A stretch of DNA of 64,000 nucleotides from SXOA01 sp046593355 (GTDB lineage: Bacteria; Planctomycetota; Planctomycetia; Pirellulales; Pirellulaceae): assembly GCA_046593355.1 (NCBI GenBank), contig JBKJNY010000193.1, positions 1 to 64,000 on the forward strand, written 5' to 3'. The position numbers were made by a program, and so were the translations under genes. Below the pieces are notes generated by a model. That model did no database searches. It was not told the DNA's origin and saw only the letters and a program-made list of their open reading frames with translations. Shown piece after piece: positions 1-8,922 of this stretch (position 1 is its first letter; every line of letters begins with the position of its first letter).

Positions 1-267
1 CACCTCCTGGTCCCCCGCGCTCCCGCTCGCAGTCACACGACCAGCGAACTCACGCAGCCACAATCCAAGAGGAAAAATACCAAACCGACAGCAAACGCGC
101 TAGCCCACCTGCCTTGCCCAGCTATGCGAGCTGGCCTTGGGGGTTCGCTCGCCAAGCCTCGAGGGCCCCGGTCTTTGTTGGGTGACCCTCTCAGGGTGAC
201 GCCGAAGTACCATCCCATCCGCTGAACGATGTCGCCACGCTTCATCGGCGAAGGCGATCGTATGAAT
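1..267. other. Left-edge stretch without a recognised gene
   Basis: Nothing here resembles a known protein, RNA gene or terminator. The short open frames have no signal peptide, domain motif or convincing ribosome binding site. It lies downstream of the minus-strand STN-domain gene and probably holds its 3' untranslated region. Confidence 0.4.
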
Positions 268-1143
268 TTATTCTTCATACACCTGCGGCACTTGCCAGGA
301 GTGCTGTGGGGTGACGACGCGGCGACGGGGGGCTGGGGTTACTCGGGCGGAGGCCGCCAGTTCGTTCGAGTTCTGCCTGCCGCTGATGGTCTGCAACGAG
401 GTGCTGACCCTGGCTTGCGGGGCGATGGTCGGCAGACCTTGCAGCCCCTTCACATGCCGCAGGGAGTTGAGGAGCTTGCCGATTTTCTGATGAACGTCTC
501 GCGTCTGGGCAATGATAAGTACTCCGGCGTTGTCGAACTCGGAAATAGCGCCCGGCCCGCCGACGTCCTCCCAGGAATCGGGGTCGATCGTGGTGGTGAT
601 GACGTCGATCAGCGGCTCGTAATCCGCCACGCCTACTCTTCCTCCGGCAGTGCCCGGCTTGACGGCGGAGCTGGCCTTGGAGACAGGCGTCCACCGCGCG
701 ACGAGGTCCAGCACTGGGTAAACCCGGTTGACGAGTTGCGAGGCGGCATCTACCGGCGTCGTAATCTGCAGCAGTTCATCCTTGACAATGAAGGACAGTT
801 CGAACTCACCCAGGAGTTTGCGAAGGAACGCTTCCGCCGTCAGGTCGTGGAGCGAGATAGTGACGGGTGTCTTCAGATTGATAGCCGCTTCTTCCAGCCT
901 TTTGGCCGCCAAAACTATCGGCAGGCCAGTCTCATGACTGATGGTCTCGATGACGTCCCGCAACGGCTGTTCGCGGAAGGTGAAGGAAACCTGCTGCGTC
1001 AGCGCGGCTTCAATCCGGTCTTCCGCCGTGGCTGCCTGTTCGTCCGTGATCGGCAGCGAATCCTGGGCGTGGGCGAGAGAGGCCAAGAGAGAGAGCAGAG
1101 CCAGAGCAACTGCAGCGCGAGCCACAGGGGAGAATTCCGGCAT
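268..1143 (-). CDS. Secreted STN-domain (secretin/TonB short N-terminal domain-like) protein
   Basis: A 291-residue protein. Residues 1-26 form a signal peptide with a hydrophobic core of Ala and Leu and a likely cut after AHA. Residues about 44-128 match the STN pattern: a beta segment (VSFTFREQPLRDVIETIS), then short alternating beta/alpha segments (LPIVLAAKRL, VTISLHDLTAEAFLRKLL, FELSFIVKDELLQIT). In secretins and TonB receptors this domain is a small periplasmic module. Planctomycetes carry many free-standing versions of unknown role. The rest, including VYPVLDLV, resembles the segment that follows STN modules in such proteins. An AGGAA sits about 9 nt before the ATG. No secretin pore domain is present, so it is not a complete secretin. 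The general class is fairly sure; the function is unknown. Confidence 0.75.
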   Translation of the reverse strand: MPEFSPVARAAVALALLSLLASLAHAQDSLPITDEQAATAEDRIEAALTQQVSFTFREQPLRDVIETISHETGLPIVLAAKRLEEAAINLKTPVTISLHDLTAEAFLRKLLGEFELSFIVKDELLQITTPVDAASQLVNRVYPVLDLVARWTPVSKASSAVKPGTAGGRVGVADYEPLIDVITTTIDPDSWEDVGGPGAISEFDNAGVLIIAQTRDVHQKIGKLLNSLRHVKGLQGLPTIAPQARVSTSLQTISGRQNSNELAASARVTPAPRRRVVTPQHSWQVPQVYEE

Positions 1144-1368
1144 GGCGATTGTTCCTGACGAGAGAAGGCCCCTGTATGCCTTAGCTTAGCTGGCATTGCC
1201 GGTCTGTGGCAACTATAATCCCGTTGGGCAAGGCGCGGAAAGCGCTCGCGGCAGTCTGTGCCGTTTCTTCTAACACACCAGCCCGCCTGGCGGTTGAAAG
1301 ACGCTTTCTCTCACGCGTCCCCTTCCGCGAGACTCATTGCCTGTCGCCCCTTTCCAAGGAGATCCCCG

Positions 1369-3516
1369 ATGTCTGCCTGTTTTGCGCGCCTGCGCTGGCT
1401 TTCCCCACTCACGCTGCTCTGCTTGCCCGCCGCTCTGGTCTTCGCTCAGGAAAAGGAGCCGCCCCTGCCGCTCAAGCGAGTGGTGCTGTTCAGCAGCAGC
1501 GTCGGTTTCTTTGAACATGCCGGCGAGGTGGAGGGGAACAAGCAAATTGAGTTCGCGTTCAAAACGGAGGACATCAACGATTTGCTCAAGAGCCTGGTCG
1601 TGCAGGACCGGGATGGCGGCGTGGTGACTGCGGTCAATTATGGCTCGCCGGAGCCGATCACCCGCACGCTCCGCACGTTCACGATTGACCTGACGGATAG
1701 TCCCACGCTGGCCCAGATTTTCGAGCAGCTTCGCGGGCAGGAAGTGCGGCTGGAAACTCCGAACCCCGTTGTCGGGACCGTGGTCGGCGTGGAGCGGCGG
1801 CTGGTGAGCGTGGGTCAGGACAGGATGGCCGAGGTGGACGTGCTCAATGTGCGCACCACGGAAGGTCTGCGGAGCGTGAAGCTGGACACCATCTCGCGGA
1901 CGCAATTTGTGAGCGAGAAAATCGACAAGGAGTTTCAGCAGGCCCTGGATCTGCTCGCCACCGCTCACACCAGCGACCAGAAGCGGGTGAAGCTCGACTT
2001 CCAAGGAGCGGGGAAGCGCAAGGTCTCAGTCGGCTACATTCAGGAGGCCCCGGTCTGGAAGACGAGCTATCGCCTGGTGCTCGATGGCGACGAGCCGCCA
2101 TTCCTGCAAGGTTGGGCGATCGTCGAGAACACGTCCACGCAGGACTGGAAAGATGTGAAACTGACGCTCGTCAGCGGCCGGCCGATTTCGTTCGTCATGG
2201 ACCTCTATCAGCCGCTGTTCATGGCTCGGCCGCTGGTCACTCCGGAGTTGCACGCCTCGCTCACGCCGCGAGTTTATGACCAAGACCTTGCGGCGCGGGA
2301 AGCGGACTTTCAAGCGGCCGGAAGCGGGCGGCGAAGACGCGGAGATGCGGGAGCTTTCGGTGGTGGCGGCGGGTTTGGCGGAGGAATGGGAGGAGGCGGC
2401 GGAGGCGGTGGGCTGTTTGGTGCCATGCCCCCGGCCAAGGACAACACCGATGTCCATCGAGTTGGGGACATGGTGGTGGCCTTAGATAAGGGTGTGGAAT
2501 CGATTGCTCAGGGCGGCGAGGTCGGCGAGCTCTTCCGCTATGCCATCAAGCCGCCGGTCACACTGCCGCGGAATGAGTCCGCGATGCTGCCCATTGTGAA
2601 CGACCCGGTGAAGGGAGAGAAAGTGGACATCTACAATCCGGCCGTGCATGGCAAGCATCCGCTGGCGGGGCTGCGGCTGACGAACACTACGGCGCTGCAT
2701 CTGCTGCAAGGGCCGGTAACGCTGTTTGACGGCGGCGAATACGCCGGCGATGCCCGCATCGAGGACATCGCCCCCGGCTCCACGCGGCTCATCAGCTATG
2801 CGCTGGACTTGGAGATGGAAGTCGCCGTGGAGACGAAGCCCGAGGAACGGACGACCACGCTGCTGCAAATCAGCAAGGGAGGTCTGCACGCCAAGAACAA
2901 GATCTCTCGCAAGACAAGCTACACCATCAAGAATTCGTCCGACCATGCGAAGAAGGTGCTCCTGGAGCGGACCGTCGACCCCGCCTGGAAATTTGCCAAC
3001 CCGCAGCCGACTGAAAAGACCCGCTCACTCGCCCGCTTCGCCGTCACCGCGGAGCCGGGGAAGACGGCCGTCGTCGTGATTGCGGAAGAGCGGGAAGCGA
3101 CCGAGACGATCTTGCTCACGGCGCTGGACCTGGCCCAAGTGGACTTCTACGTTCGCTTGCCGGTGATGAAACCGTCCGTGCAGAAGGCGCTGGAAGCCGT
3201 CATGAGCGCGAAGGGGAAGCTCAACGACATGGCGACTGCCCGCACGCAACTGGAAAACCACATCGCGGGGCTCGGCCAGGAGCAGGACCGCCTCCGCAAA
3301 AACCTGCAATCAATTCCCTCGCTTAAAGGGAGCGATATCGCCACGGAAGAGAACAAGAAGTCGGCGAGCGACCTCTTGCAGCGATACCTCAAGAAACTCT
3401 CCGACGTGGAGACCGAATTAGAAGCCAAGAGGATCGAGCACACCAAAATTCTGGAACGGGAAAACAAGGCCCGGCAGGATTTGGAAAAACTGGTGGTAGG
3501 GCTGCTCGTGGAGTGA
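1369..3516 (+). CDS. Secreted DUF4139-like protein with glycine-rich insert
   Basis: A 715-residue protein. The open frame extends upstream to 1258, but ATG 1369 is preferred: an AAGGAG lies about 7 nt upstream and it opens a clean signal peptide ending near LVFAQ. The region around KVSVGYIQEAPVWKTSYRLVL followed by GWAIVENTSTQDWKDVKLTLVSG resembles DUF4139, a beta-rich domain of unknown function found in secreted proteins. A low-complexity run of Arg then Gly (coded at about 2330-2415) interrupts the middle. The last 120 residues are charged and probably a coiled coil (about 3200-3500). It is probably envelope-associated. No catalytic motif is visible. The DUF4139 link is by pattern only. 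Confidence 0.72.
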   Translation: MSACFARLRWLSPLTLLCLPAALVFAQEKEPPLPLKRVVLFSSSVGFFEHAGEVEGNKQIEFAFKTEDINDLLKSLVVQDRDGGVVTAVNYGSPEPITRTLRTFTIDLTDSPTLAQIFEQLRGQEVRLETPNPVVGTVVGVERRLVSVGQDRMAEVDVLNVRTTEGLRSVKLDTISRTQFVSEKIDKEFQQALDLLATAHTSDQKRVKLDFQGAGKRKVSVGYIQEAPVWKTSYRLVLDGDEPPFLQGWAIVENTSTQDWKDVKLTLVSGRPISFVMDLYQPLFMARPLVTPELHASLTPRVYDQDLAAREADFQAAGSGRRRRGDAGAFGGGGGFGGGMGGGGGGGGLFGAMPPAKDNTDVHRVGDMVVALDKGVESIAQGGEVGELFRYAIKPPVTLPRNESAMLPIVNDPVKGEKVDIYNPAVHGKHPLAGLRLTNTTALHLLQGPVTLFDGGEYAGDARIEDIAPGSTRLISYALDLEMEVAVETKPEERTTTLLQISKGGLHAKNKISRKTSYTIKNSSDHAKKVLLERTVDPAWKFANPQPTEKTRSLARFAVTAEPGKTAVVVIAEEREATETILLTALDLAQVDFYVRLPVMKPSVQKALEAVMSAKGKLNDMATARTQLENHIAGLGQEQDRLRKNLQSIPSLKGSDIATEENKKSASDLLQRYLKKLSDVETELEAKRIEHTKILERENKARQDLEKLVVGLLVE

Positions 3517-3599
3517 GGCTATAGAACCGCGCGGAAATTAGTGCTTTGGTCGCGGTGGCATGGCCGTTGCTTTGAGTGACCAAGTGACCCCGGGAATCA

Positions 3600-3631
3600 C
3601 ACGCCCACGCAAAGCCCTGGGCGTGCCACCC
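3600..3631. repeat. Dispersed palindromic repeat, copy 1 (GTGGCACGCCC family)
   Basis: A 32-bp sequence whose reverse complement matches 5380-5411 at 31 of 32 positions. The core is a GGCACGCCC / GGGCGTG partial palindrome. It sits in the intergenic space between two convergent genes. Confidence 0.8.
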
Positions 3632-3666
3632 ATTTCCGTCGCTGACGCGATTGTTTCCGCGCGCTC

Positions 3667-4152
3667 CTACAGCACCGTCCCGGCCTGAGGGTCAATGCCA
3701 ACGCCGTGGCAGAGCCGAGCGAGGCGGGCGAGGACGAGGAGCAGGGTGGCGGGGTCGAGGATTTCGTCTTCTTCGTTGTCCAGGAAGCTGTCGCCGATTT
3801 CCTCGAAGTGGTAGATGTCAAAGCGGGCATCGGCCGCCAGAGCCCGCTGCACCTTGGCTTGCTCCTCGGGCGTAAACTTCTGCCCTTTCCACTCCTTTTT
3901 GAGCTCGGCGATTTGCTCCTTCACCTCTTCGCCGGAGACAAAGGTAATGTCCATCCCGGCGGCGTCGGCATGGGAGAGGACCGTCAGGGATTCGAGAAGT
4001 CCCGCCTCCTCCCCCTGCACTTCCTGAATTTCCAATTTGCCCAGCTCGCTCAGGCTCTTCCGCACATCCGCGGCGGAGGGCCGGTGCTGTTTGTCAAAGA
4101 GCACGAAGTAGGTCTCGCGCCACTGATACCGGCTGTCGGCGAAGAGGGACAT
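3667..4152 (-). CDS. Conserved hypothetical protein (161 aa)
   Basis: A soluble, acidic protein with no signal peptide or membrane segment. It opens with an aromatic segment (RYQWRETYFVLF) resembling small planctomycete proteins of unknown function. The centre is charged (EEVKEQIAELKKEWKG) and probably helical, and the end is leucine-rich (LLLVLARLARLCHGVGID). The next gene on this strand (4294-4554) begins with a similar beta-like segment (LYRILWVADT), so the two may form a transcription unit with lutC upstream. I do not recognise a domain or catalytic residues. Confidence 0.7.
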   Translation of the reverse strand: MSLFADSRYQWRETYFVLFDKQHRPSAADVRKSLSELGKLEIQEVQGEEAGLLESLTVLSHADAAGMDITFVSGEEVKEQIAELKKEWKGQKFTPEEQAKVQRALAADARFDIYHFEEIGDSFLDNEEDEILDPATLLLVLARLARLCHGVGIDPQAGTVL

Positions 4153-4293
4153 AGAAGCGAGCCACTGAGTGAGGGGGAAAAAGGCGTCTGGCTCCGAGCA
4201 GATGAGATTTCTTCCGATGAGATCAGGACGCAGCGAGGTGCCTGACCCCTTTTTCCCCCAGCGAGGGAGGAGACCAGGTTCGGCAAGACTATC

Positions 4294-4554
4294 CTATTCC
4301 GGCTCCCACGGCTCTTCCATCCCGCCTTCCGAGGCGTGGCCGTTGTACCAGGATTCGATGGCCGCCAGCACGCTGTCCCGCTCCGGCCGCGAAGCCCAGA
4401 CAGATTCCTCCTGCTCCAGCCGGACTTCATAGTCCCCCTCGCAATTGCAATCCTCATTGCCGCAGAAATGGGGCGTATCCGCCACCCACAGGATGCGGTA
4501 GAGGGGAACGTGCTTGTCATCGACCAGGACAAACAGTGAGGAAGAGGTGGACAC
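4294..4554 (-). CDS. Small conserved hypothetical protein
   Basis: An 86-residue soluble protein. Its centre has three cysteines in CGNEDCNC, which could bind a metal, followed by an acidic segment. GTG 4554 is chosen because GGGAG lies about 8 nt upstream; a TTG two codons earlier (4560) is also possible but sits almost against that site. It lies between the 161-aa gene and lutC on the same strand. No function can be assigned. Confidence 0.6.
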   Translation of the reverse strand: MSTSSSLFVLVDDKHVPLYRILWVADTPHFCGNEDCNCEGDYEVRLEQEESVWASRPERDSVLAAIESWYNGHASEGGMEEPWEPE

Positions 4555-4660
4555 CGCCAAACTCCCCGAAGGATAGGTAGATAGGCTGGGAAAAACTCGG
4601 GAAAAGGGGACGGCTCTATTCTACGCAGGAGGCGGGGAATCTGGCAGGGGCACGCCGCAA

Positions 4661-4731
4661 GGGGTCGGGAGTCTTTGGCGTCAGTGATTGTGCAAAATGG
4701 AAAACGTGTGACGCCAAAGACTCCCGACCCC
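4661..4731. repeat. Perfect 21-bp inverted repeat, copy 1
   Basis: Arms 4661-4681 and 4711-4731 are exact reverse complements, starting GGGGTCGGGAGTCTTTGGCG, around a 29-nt loop. The same arms with an unrelated loop occur at 11945-12016. The right arm ends 5 nt from the lutC stop codon. It could fold as an RNA hairpin downstream of lutC, but there is no T-run, so it is annotated as a dispersed repeat. Confidence 0.9.
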
Positions 4732-4735
4732 CTCG

Positions 4736-5353
4736 CTACTTCAGACAAAAAACCGTCAGCGACCGCGGCCCGTGGGCCCCGATCACCAGCGATTGCTCGA
4801 TGTCGGCTGTTTTGGATGGGCCGGAAATGAACGTACCGAAGGCTCGCTCCCCGACCGGGCGGCCGTAGTTCGCGTCGCCGCTTTCAGTCAGCTTCTCGTA
4901 AGCCTGGTGCATGTTGTGGACAATCTGGTCGGCCTTGATGACGAGAGCTAGGTGCTGCGTGATGAAGAAGATGACTCGATGACGAAGTCCATGGTCCGTG
5001 ACCCAAATCGCGCCATTCTCGGCGACGCCGAAATGGCCGGGCAGAATGGCGAAGTCCACGCTCTCCAGCTGGTGCGGGTCTTCCACGGCCGCCAGGTCGA
5101 TGGTGGAAGTGCCCGCGCCGGGGACGAGCGACACTTTTTGTCGGGCGGTTTGCCAGGTGGGGATTTCCGCCAGCCGGGCATTGAGATCGCTCAAGTCCGC
5201 CACGGGCGCGAAAGTGCCGCCGACCGACTGGAGGACGGATGCGAACTGAGCCAGCGGGTCCGGATAGGTAATCCATTGCTCTTGGAGCGACGGCAGCTCT
5301 GCCGGCGGGGCTTGCTGGCTGCGGATGGCGGCGAGGATGGAGGCTTTGCTCAT
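4736..5353 (-). CDS. lutC: LutC/YkgG-type LUD-domain protein
   Basis: A 205-residue protein, close to the usual LutC length. LUD-domain proteins take part in L-lactate oxidation with LutA and LutB (an iron-sulfur complex). Typical features seen: the N-terminal helix of the family, SLVPGAGTSTIDLAAVEDPHQL, the glycine-containing FGVAENGAIWVTD segment, HLALVIKADQIVHNMHQAY, and the C-terminal FISGPSKTADIEQSLVIGAHGPRSL, which is the most diagnostic stretch of the family. No lutA or lutB lies beside it; both neighbours are small unknowns on the same strand. It may act with partners elsewhere or alone. No clear ribosome binding site precedes ATG 5353. Confidence 0.9.
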   Translation of the reverse strand: MSKASILAAIRSQQAPPAELPSLQEQWITYPDPLAQFASVLQSVGGTFAPVADLSDLNARLAEIPTWQTARQKVSLVPGAGTSTIDLAAVEDPHQLESVDFAILPGHFGVAENGAIWVTDHGLRHRVIFFITQHLALVIKADQIVHNMHQAYEKLTESGDANYGRPVGERAFGTFISGPSKTADIEQSLVIGAHGPRSLTVFCLK

Positions 5354-5379
5354 GGGGAGATTGTAAGTGTACTAGCATG

Positions 5380-5411
5380 GGGTGGCACGCCCACGGCTTT
5401 GCGTGGGCGTG
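5380..5411. repeat. Dispersed palindromic repeat, copy 2 (GTGGCACGCCC family)
   Basis: A 32-bp sequence matching the reverse complement of 3600-3631 at 31 of 32 positions. It lies between the divergent lutC and GH38-like genes, upstream of both. Confidence 0.8.
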
Positions 5412-5463
5412 GGCCGTGGCACGGCGGTCGACGGCTCCCGTCCCGCCAGCTATTTTGGTGCAT

Positions 5464-8271
5464 ATGACCTATCAAGAGCTGCTCATTCTGCTGCCGTGCC
5501 ATAGTCTGGAGGATTTTCCGACTTATCACGAGGGGGACGATGCGCAGGGGCTGCTTTCGGCGTGGTCCGCGATGTGGCAGCCGGAGCTGCTCGCCAATTC
5601 CGGCCAGGCCCCGACCTGGAAACGGATTGAGGATGTTCCCACCGAGGTCAAGGACCGGCTGATTGTCGTCCCCAGCATGTGCGCCAGCCGGCTGCCGACG
5701 GGCTTTGCCCAGCGGGTGAAGGAGGAAGGGGGCTGCTTGGTCAAGAAGACTACCAGCCGCGCTGAAGTGGTGGCGGCGGCGCTGGAACCCATTGGCGGGC
5801 CGAAGGTGGATGCCGACATGGCCGCGGATTTTCTCGCGCTGGGGTATGCGTATTTGCAGATTCAGTTGCTGACGCGGCAGATGCGGTATAGCAGCAATTT
5901 GGACGAGGTCTATTTCAAAGGGCAAGCGATTGGAGCAGCAGTCGCGGCTGTCGAAGGAAATCTGCCGCTGGCGAAGGAGAAGCTCTCCGCCTGTTTCAAC
6001 GTCCTGGCGGAAGAGCGGGACCATTTCTATCCGGTCGATGCCTTCATCCTGGACCTGAATTTGACCGCGGCCACCACCCTCGGCTCCACGCTTCGCAACG
6101 AGCTCAGTCGCGATAGCGCCACCAACCTGCTCTTGTCCGCGTCGACTCTCGGCGAGATGCAAGCCAAGGAACCGCTGACGCTGGAAGCTTTGAAGCAGTC
6201 CATCGGAGCCGGCAAGGTCGGCATCATTGGAGGCGAAGGGACCGAGGAGCGGTTGCCGCTGATGTCGCAGGATTCGATCGTGGCGAACCTGCGGCAAGGG
6301 CTCGCCAGGTATGACGAACTGCTCGGCAAGCGGCCCGAGGTCTTCGCCCGCTGGCGATTCGGACTCACGCCGGTGCTGCCGGGGATTCTGAAGAAGCTGG
6401 GCTTTCGCGGAGCGCTTCATGCCAGCTTTGAGGAAGGAACCATTCCAGCCGGCACACAGTTCAAAGTCCGCTGGGAAGGGCTCGACGGCGCCGCGCTCGA
6501 TTCCATCACCCGCACCCCGCTCGACGCCTCCAAGCCGCAGACCTTTCTGGCCTATGCGTCGAAGATGGGAGAATCGATGGACAGCGACCACGTCGCCACG
6601 CTCTGCCTGGCTCACTGGCCGGGGCAGGAGAGTGAGTGGCTGGGAGACCTGCGACGGATTGCCAAATACTGCTCGGCGATGGGGAAGTTCGTGACGATCG
6701 ATGAGTACTTCGCTCAGACCGACTTGCCCGGCCACCTCGACCGCTACGAAGCCGACCGTTACAAGTCTCCGTATCTCAAACAGGCGGTCATCCGCAAAAG
6801 TGACGACCCGATTTCGACCACCGTCCGCTATTGGCAGCGGCAGGCGAAATTGCGGGCGGCGGAGAGTCTCGAAACGCTGGCGACGCTCGTTGTAGGACGG
6901 CCTTTCCAGGCCGTCCAAGAAAAAGACATGGACGGCCTCGAAAGGCCGTCCTACGAGGAAACTTCCACGGACGAGCAACTGCAATCCCGCTTGGACGCCG
7001 CTGCGGCAAGTTGGGCCGCCTGTCTGGCCAGCGCAAAGAGCGGCGGCAACACGGGGCTGCTGGTGCTCAATCCCAATAGCTATGTGCGGCGGATGGCGCT
7101 GGAGACGACCGACCTGGCCGCGCCGCCGATCGCTGAGAAGCCCGTCTATGCGGCGGACTCTTCCACCGGCTCCACGCAAGTCGTCGTCGATGTCCCGCCG
7201 TTGGGATATGTCTTTATTGCCAGCGATGGCCGGGGCAAACGAGATTCCAAGCCGCTGCTGCTGGCGGCGGACAATACGCTCCGCAACGAATTCTTTGAAG
7301 CGGTCATCAATCCAACGACCGGCACGCTCGCCGCGATACACGACTACAAGGCTCGCGGCAATCGCATGAGCCAGCAGCTCGCGCTGCGCATGCCGGGGCC
7401 GAAGCAAAAGCCGGGAGACACCTACCGCGACCCCGACGAGACGGCCCGCTACAGCGTCATGGCCGCGGACAGCGTCGAAATCACCGCGGCCACGACGGCG
7501 CTCGGAGAGATCACGACGCGCGGGCGGCTGGTGGACCTCGAAGGGCAGAAGCTGGCCGGGTTTGTGCAAAAGTACCGCGTCTGGCGCGGCAGCCGCGTGC
7601 TCACGGTGGACATCGAGCTGGACCCTGTGGAGGAGCCGAAGGCCGACCCGTGGAACTCGTATGTCTGCTGCCGGTTTGCCTGGGGGGACGAGACCAGTGA
7701 GTTGTTCCGCACGACGAATGAAACCCGCCAGCCCGCCAGCGGGCAACGATTCGAGGCTCCGCATTACATTGAAGTGGTCGGCCTCAAAAACAGCACGACC
7801 ATCCTTACTGGCGGCTTGCCTTTTCACCGGCGGCACGAACATCGGATGCTGGACTCGCTCCTGATCACCCGCGGCGAGCGGCAGCGGAACTTCCGCGTGG
7901 GGATCGGCGTCGACCTGACGCACCCGATGCTCGACGCCATGAGCCTGCTCACGCCGCTCGTCGTGGTTCCGGGCGCACAAGCCCCGGCCTCCACTTCAAG
8001 CTGGCTCTTTCATCTGGACTCTCGCAATGTCGTGGCCACCCACTGGCAGCCGGTGGTGGAAGACGGACGAGTCACCGGCTTTCGCGTGCGGCTGCTCGAA
8101 ACGGCCGGCCGCCCGGCGGGCCTGACGCTGAGCGCCTTCAAGCCGATTGGCCTGGCGGAGCGGGTTGATTTCCTCGGCAAGCGGCTGGACCAATGCCAGG
8201 TGCTCGATGGCAAGATGAAGCTCGACCTGGCCGCTCACGAGTTTGTGGAAGTTGTGGGGCGGTGGCCATGA
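5464..8271 (+). CDS. GH38 (alpha-mannosidase)-like protein
   Basis: A 935-residue cytoplasmic protein. ATG 5464 is chosen over an upstream in-frame ATG at 5377, because the extra 29 residues would be coded by a dispersed repeat. The second half resembles the beta-sandwich part of GH38 alpha-mannosidases: NEFFEAVINPTTGTLAAIHD, a long beta-rich stretch, then FRVGIGVDLTHPMLD. The first half is probably a divergent barrel (RRIAKYCSAMGKFVTIDEYF near its end). The classical His-Asp zinc signature of active GH38 enzymes is not evident, so activity is uncertain. A 63-bp palindrome is inserted in frame at 6892-6954 (residues about 477-497). The TGA stop overlaps the ATG of cmk by 4 nt, implying coupled translation. 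Confidence 0.75.
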   Translation: MTYQELLILLPCHSLEDFPTYHEGDDAQGLLSAWSAMWQPELLANSGQAPTWKRIEDVPTEVKDRLIVVPSMCASRLPTGFAQRVKEEGGCLVKKTTSRAEVVAAALEPIGGPKVDADMAADFLALGYAYLQIQLLTRQMRYSSNLDEVYFKGQAIGAAVAAVEGNLPLAKEKLSACFNVLAEERDHFYPVDAFILDLNLTAATTLGSTLRNELSRDSATNLLLSASTLGEMQAKEPLTLEALKQSIGAGKVGIIGGEGTEERLPLMSQDSIVANLRQGLARYDELLGKRPEVFARWRFGLTPVLPGILKKLGFRGALHASFEEGTIPAGTQFKVRWEGLDGAALDSITRTPLDASKPQTFLAYASKMGESMDSDHVATLCLAHWPGQESEWLGDLRRIAKYCSAMGKFVTIDEYFAQTDLPGHLDRYEADRYKSPYLKQAVIRKSDDPISTTVRYWQRQAKLRAAESLETLATLVVGRPFQAVQEKDMDGLERPSYEETSTDEQLQSRLDAAAASWAACLASAKSGGNTGLLVLNPNSYVRRMALETTDLAAPPIAEKPVYAADSSTGSTQVVVDVPPLGYVFIASDGRGKRDSKPLLLAADNTLRNEFFEAVINPTTGTLAAIHDYKARGNRMSQQLALRMPGPKQKPGDTYRDPDETARYSVMAADSVEITAATTALGEITTRGRLVDLEGQKLAGFVQKYRVWRGSRVLTVDIELDPVEEPKADPWNSYVCCRFAWGDETSELFRTTNETRQPASGQRFEAPHYIEVVGLKNSTTILTGGLPFHRRHEHRMLDSLLITRGERQRNFRVGIGVDLTHPMLDAMSLLTPLVVVPGAQAPASTSSWLFHLDSRNVVATHWQPVVEDGRVTGFRVRLLETAGRPAGLTLSAFKPIGLAERVDFLGKRLDQCQVLDGKMKLDLAAHEFVEVVGRWP
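6892..6954. repeat. In-frame 63-bp palindromic element inside the GH38-like gene
   Basis: Arms 6892-6916 and 6930-6954 are reverse complements at 24 of 25 positions, starting GTAGGACGGCCTTTCCAGG. The element is exactly 21 codons long and encodes VGRPFQAVQEKDMDGLERPS plus Tyr without breaking the frame. Confidence 0.9.
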
Positions 8272-8915
8272 TTGTCGCCATTGATGGACCTGCCGGAGCC
8301 GGTAAGAGCAGCGTCTCGCGGAGCCTCGCGCAGCGGCTGGGGTTTCAGTTTCTGGATACGGGGGCGATGTACCGCACCGTGGCACTGGCGGCGCTGGAGC
8401 GCGGACTGGGGGATGGGGACGAAGCCGAAGTCGCTCGCATGACCGAGAGACTGCAGCTGGATTTCTCCGGCGACCGCGTTTTGCTGGACGGTCGCGATGT
8501 GACCGCCGAGATTCGCACCAGCCGGGTATCCGCCGCTGTCTACCTGGCCGCTGATAATCCCGAGGTGCGGGAGAAGATGGTGGACTTGCAGCGGAAAATC
8601 GCGGGAGAACGAGACACGGTCACCGAAGGACGCGACCAAGGGACCGTCGCCTTCCCTCACGCCGAGTGCAAAATCTTCCTCACCGCCACTCCGCAAGAAC
8701 GAGCTCGCCGCCGACATGCCGAGTTGGAGGCACGAGGCGAAGAAATTAACCTCAAGGAAGTGCTGGCCCAAAACGCCGCCCGCGACCTCCGCGACAGCAC
8801 CCGCCACGTTGGGAGGCTCGTCAAAGCCGAGGAGGCCGTGGAGTTGTATACCGACGGGATGACCACGGAGCAGGTCATCGATCGCCTGGAGGAGATTGTG
8901 CGGCAGAGTCAGTGA
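8268..8915 (+). CDS. cmk: Cytidylate kinase
   Basis: A 215-residue enzyme that phosphorylates CMP and dCMP with ATP in pyrimidine nucleotide metabolism. The P-loop GPAGAGKSS is at residues 6-14. LDTGAMYRTVAL is the CMP-binding region, and RDQGTVAFPHAECKIFLTA matches the GRDxGTVVFPxAxxKxFLxA signature. The lid carries RARRRHAEL, and RDLRDSTR lies further on. ATG 8268 overlaps the stop of the GH38-like gene (ATGA). Upstream in-frame starts lie inside the previous gene and would add 25 residues before the P-loop. plsC follows, a common arrangement in bacteria. Confidence 0.97.
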   Translation: MIVAIDGPAGAGKSSVSRSLAQRLGFQFLDTGAMYRTVALAALERGLGDGDEAEVARMTERLQLDFSGDRVLLDGRDVTAEIRTSRVSAAVYLAADNPEVREKMVDLQRKIAGERDTVTEGRDQGTVAFPHAECKIFLTATPQERARRRHAELEARGEEINLKEVLAQNAARDLRDSTRHVGRLVKAEEAVELYTDGMTTEQVIDRLEEIVRQSQ

Positions 8916-8922
8916 CAACGCA

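Noticed and set aside
229..1158. A 309-residue plus-strand open frame
   Set aside because: It is antisense to the STN-domain gene, has no signal peptide or domain pattern, and is a composition artefact.
5350..7980. An 876-residue open frame on the minus strand
   Set aside because: It is antisense to the GH38-like gene and reads as Arg/Leu/Gln-rich sequence without motifs, as expected of a GC-rich shadow frame.
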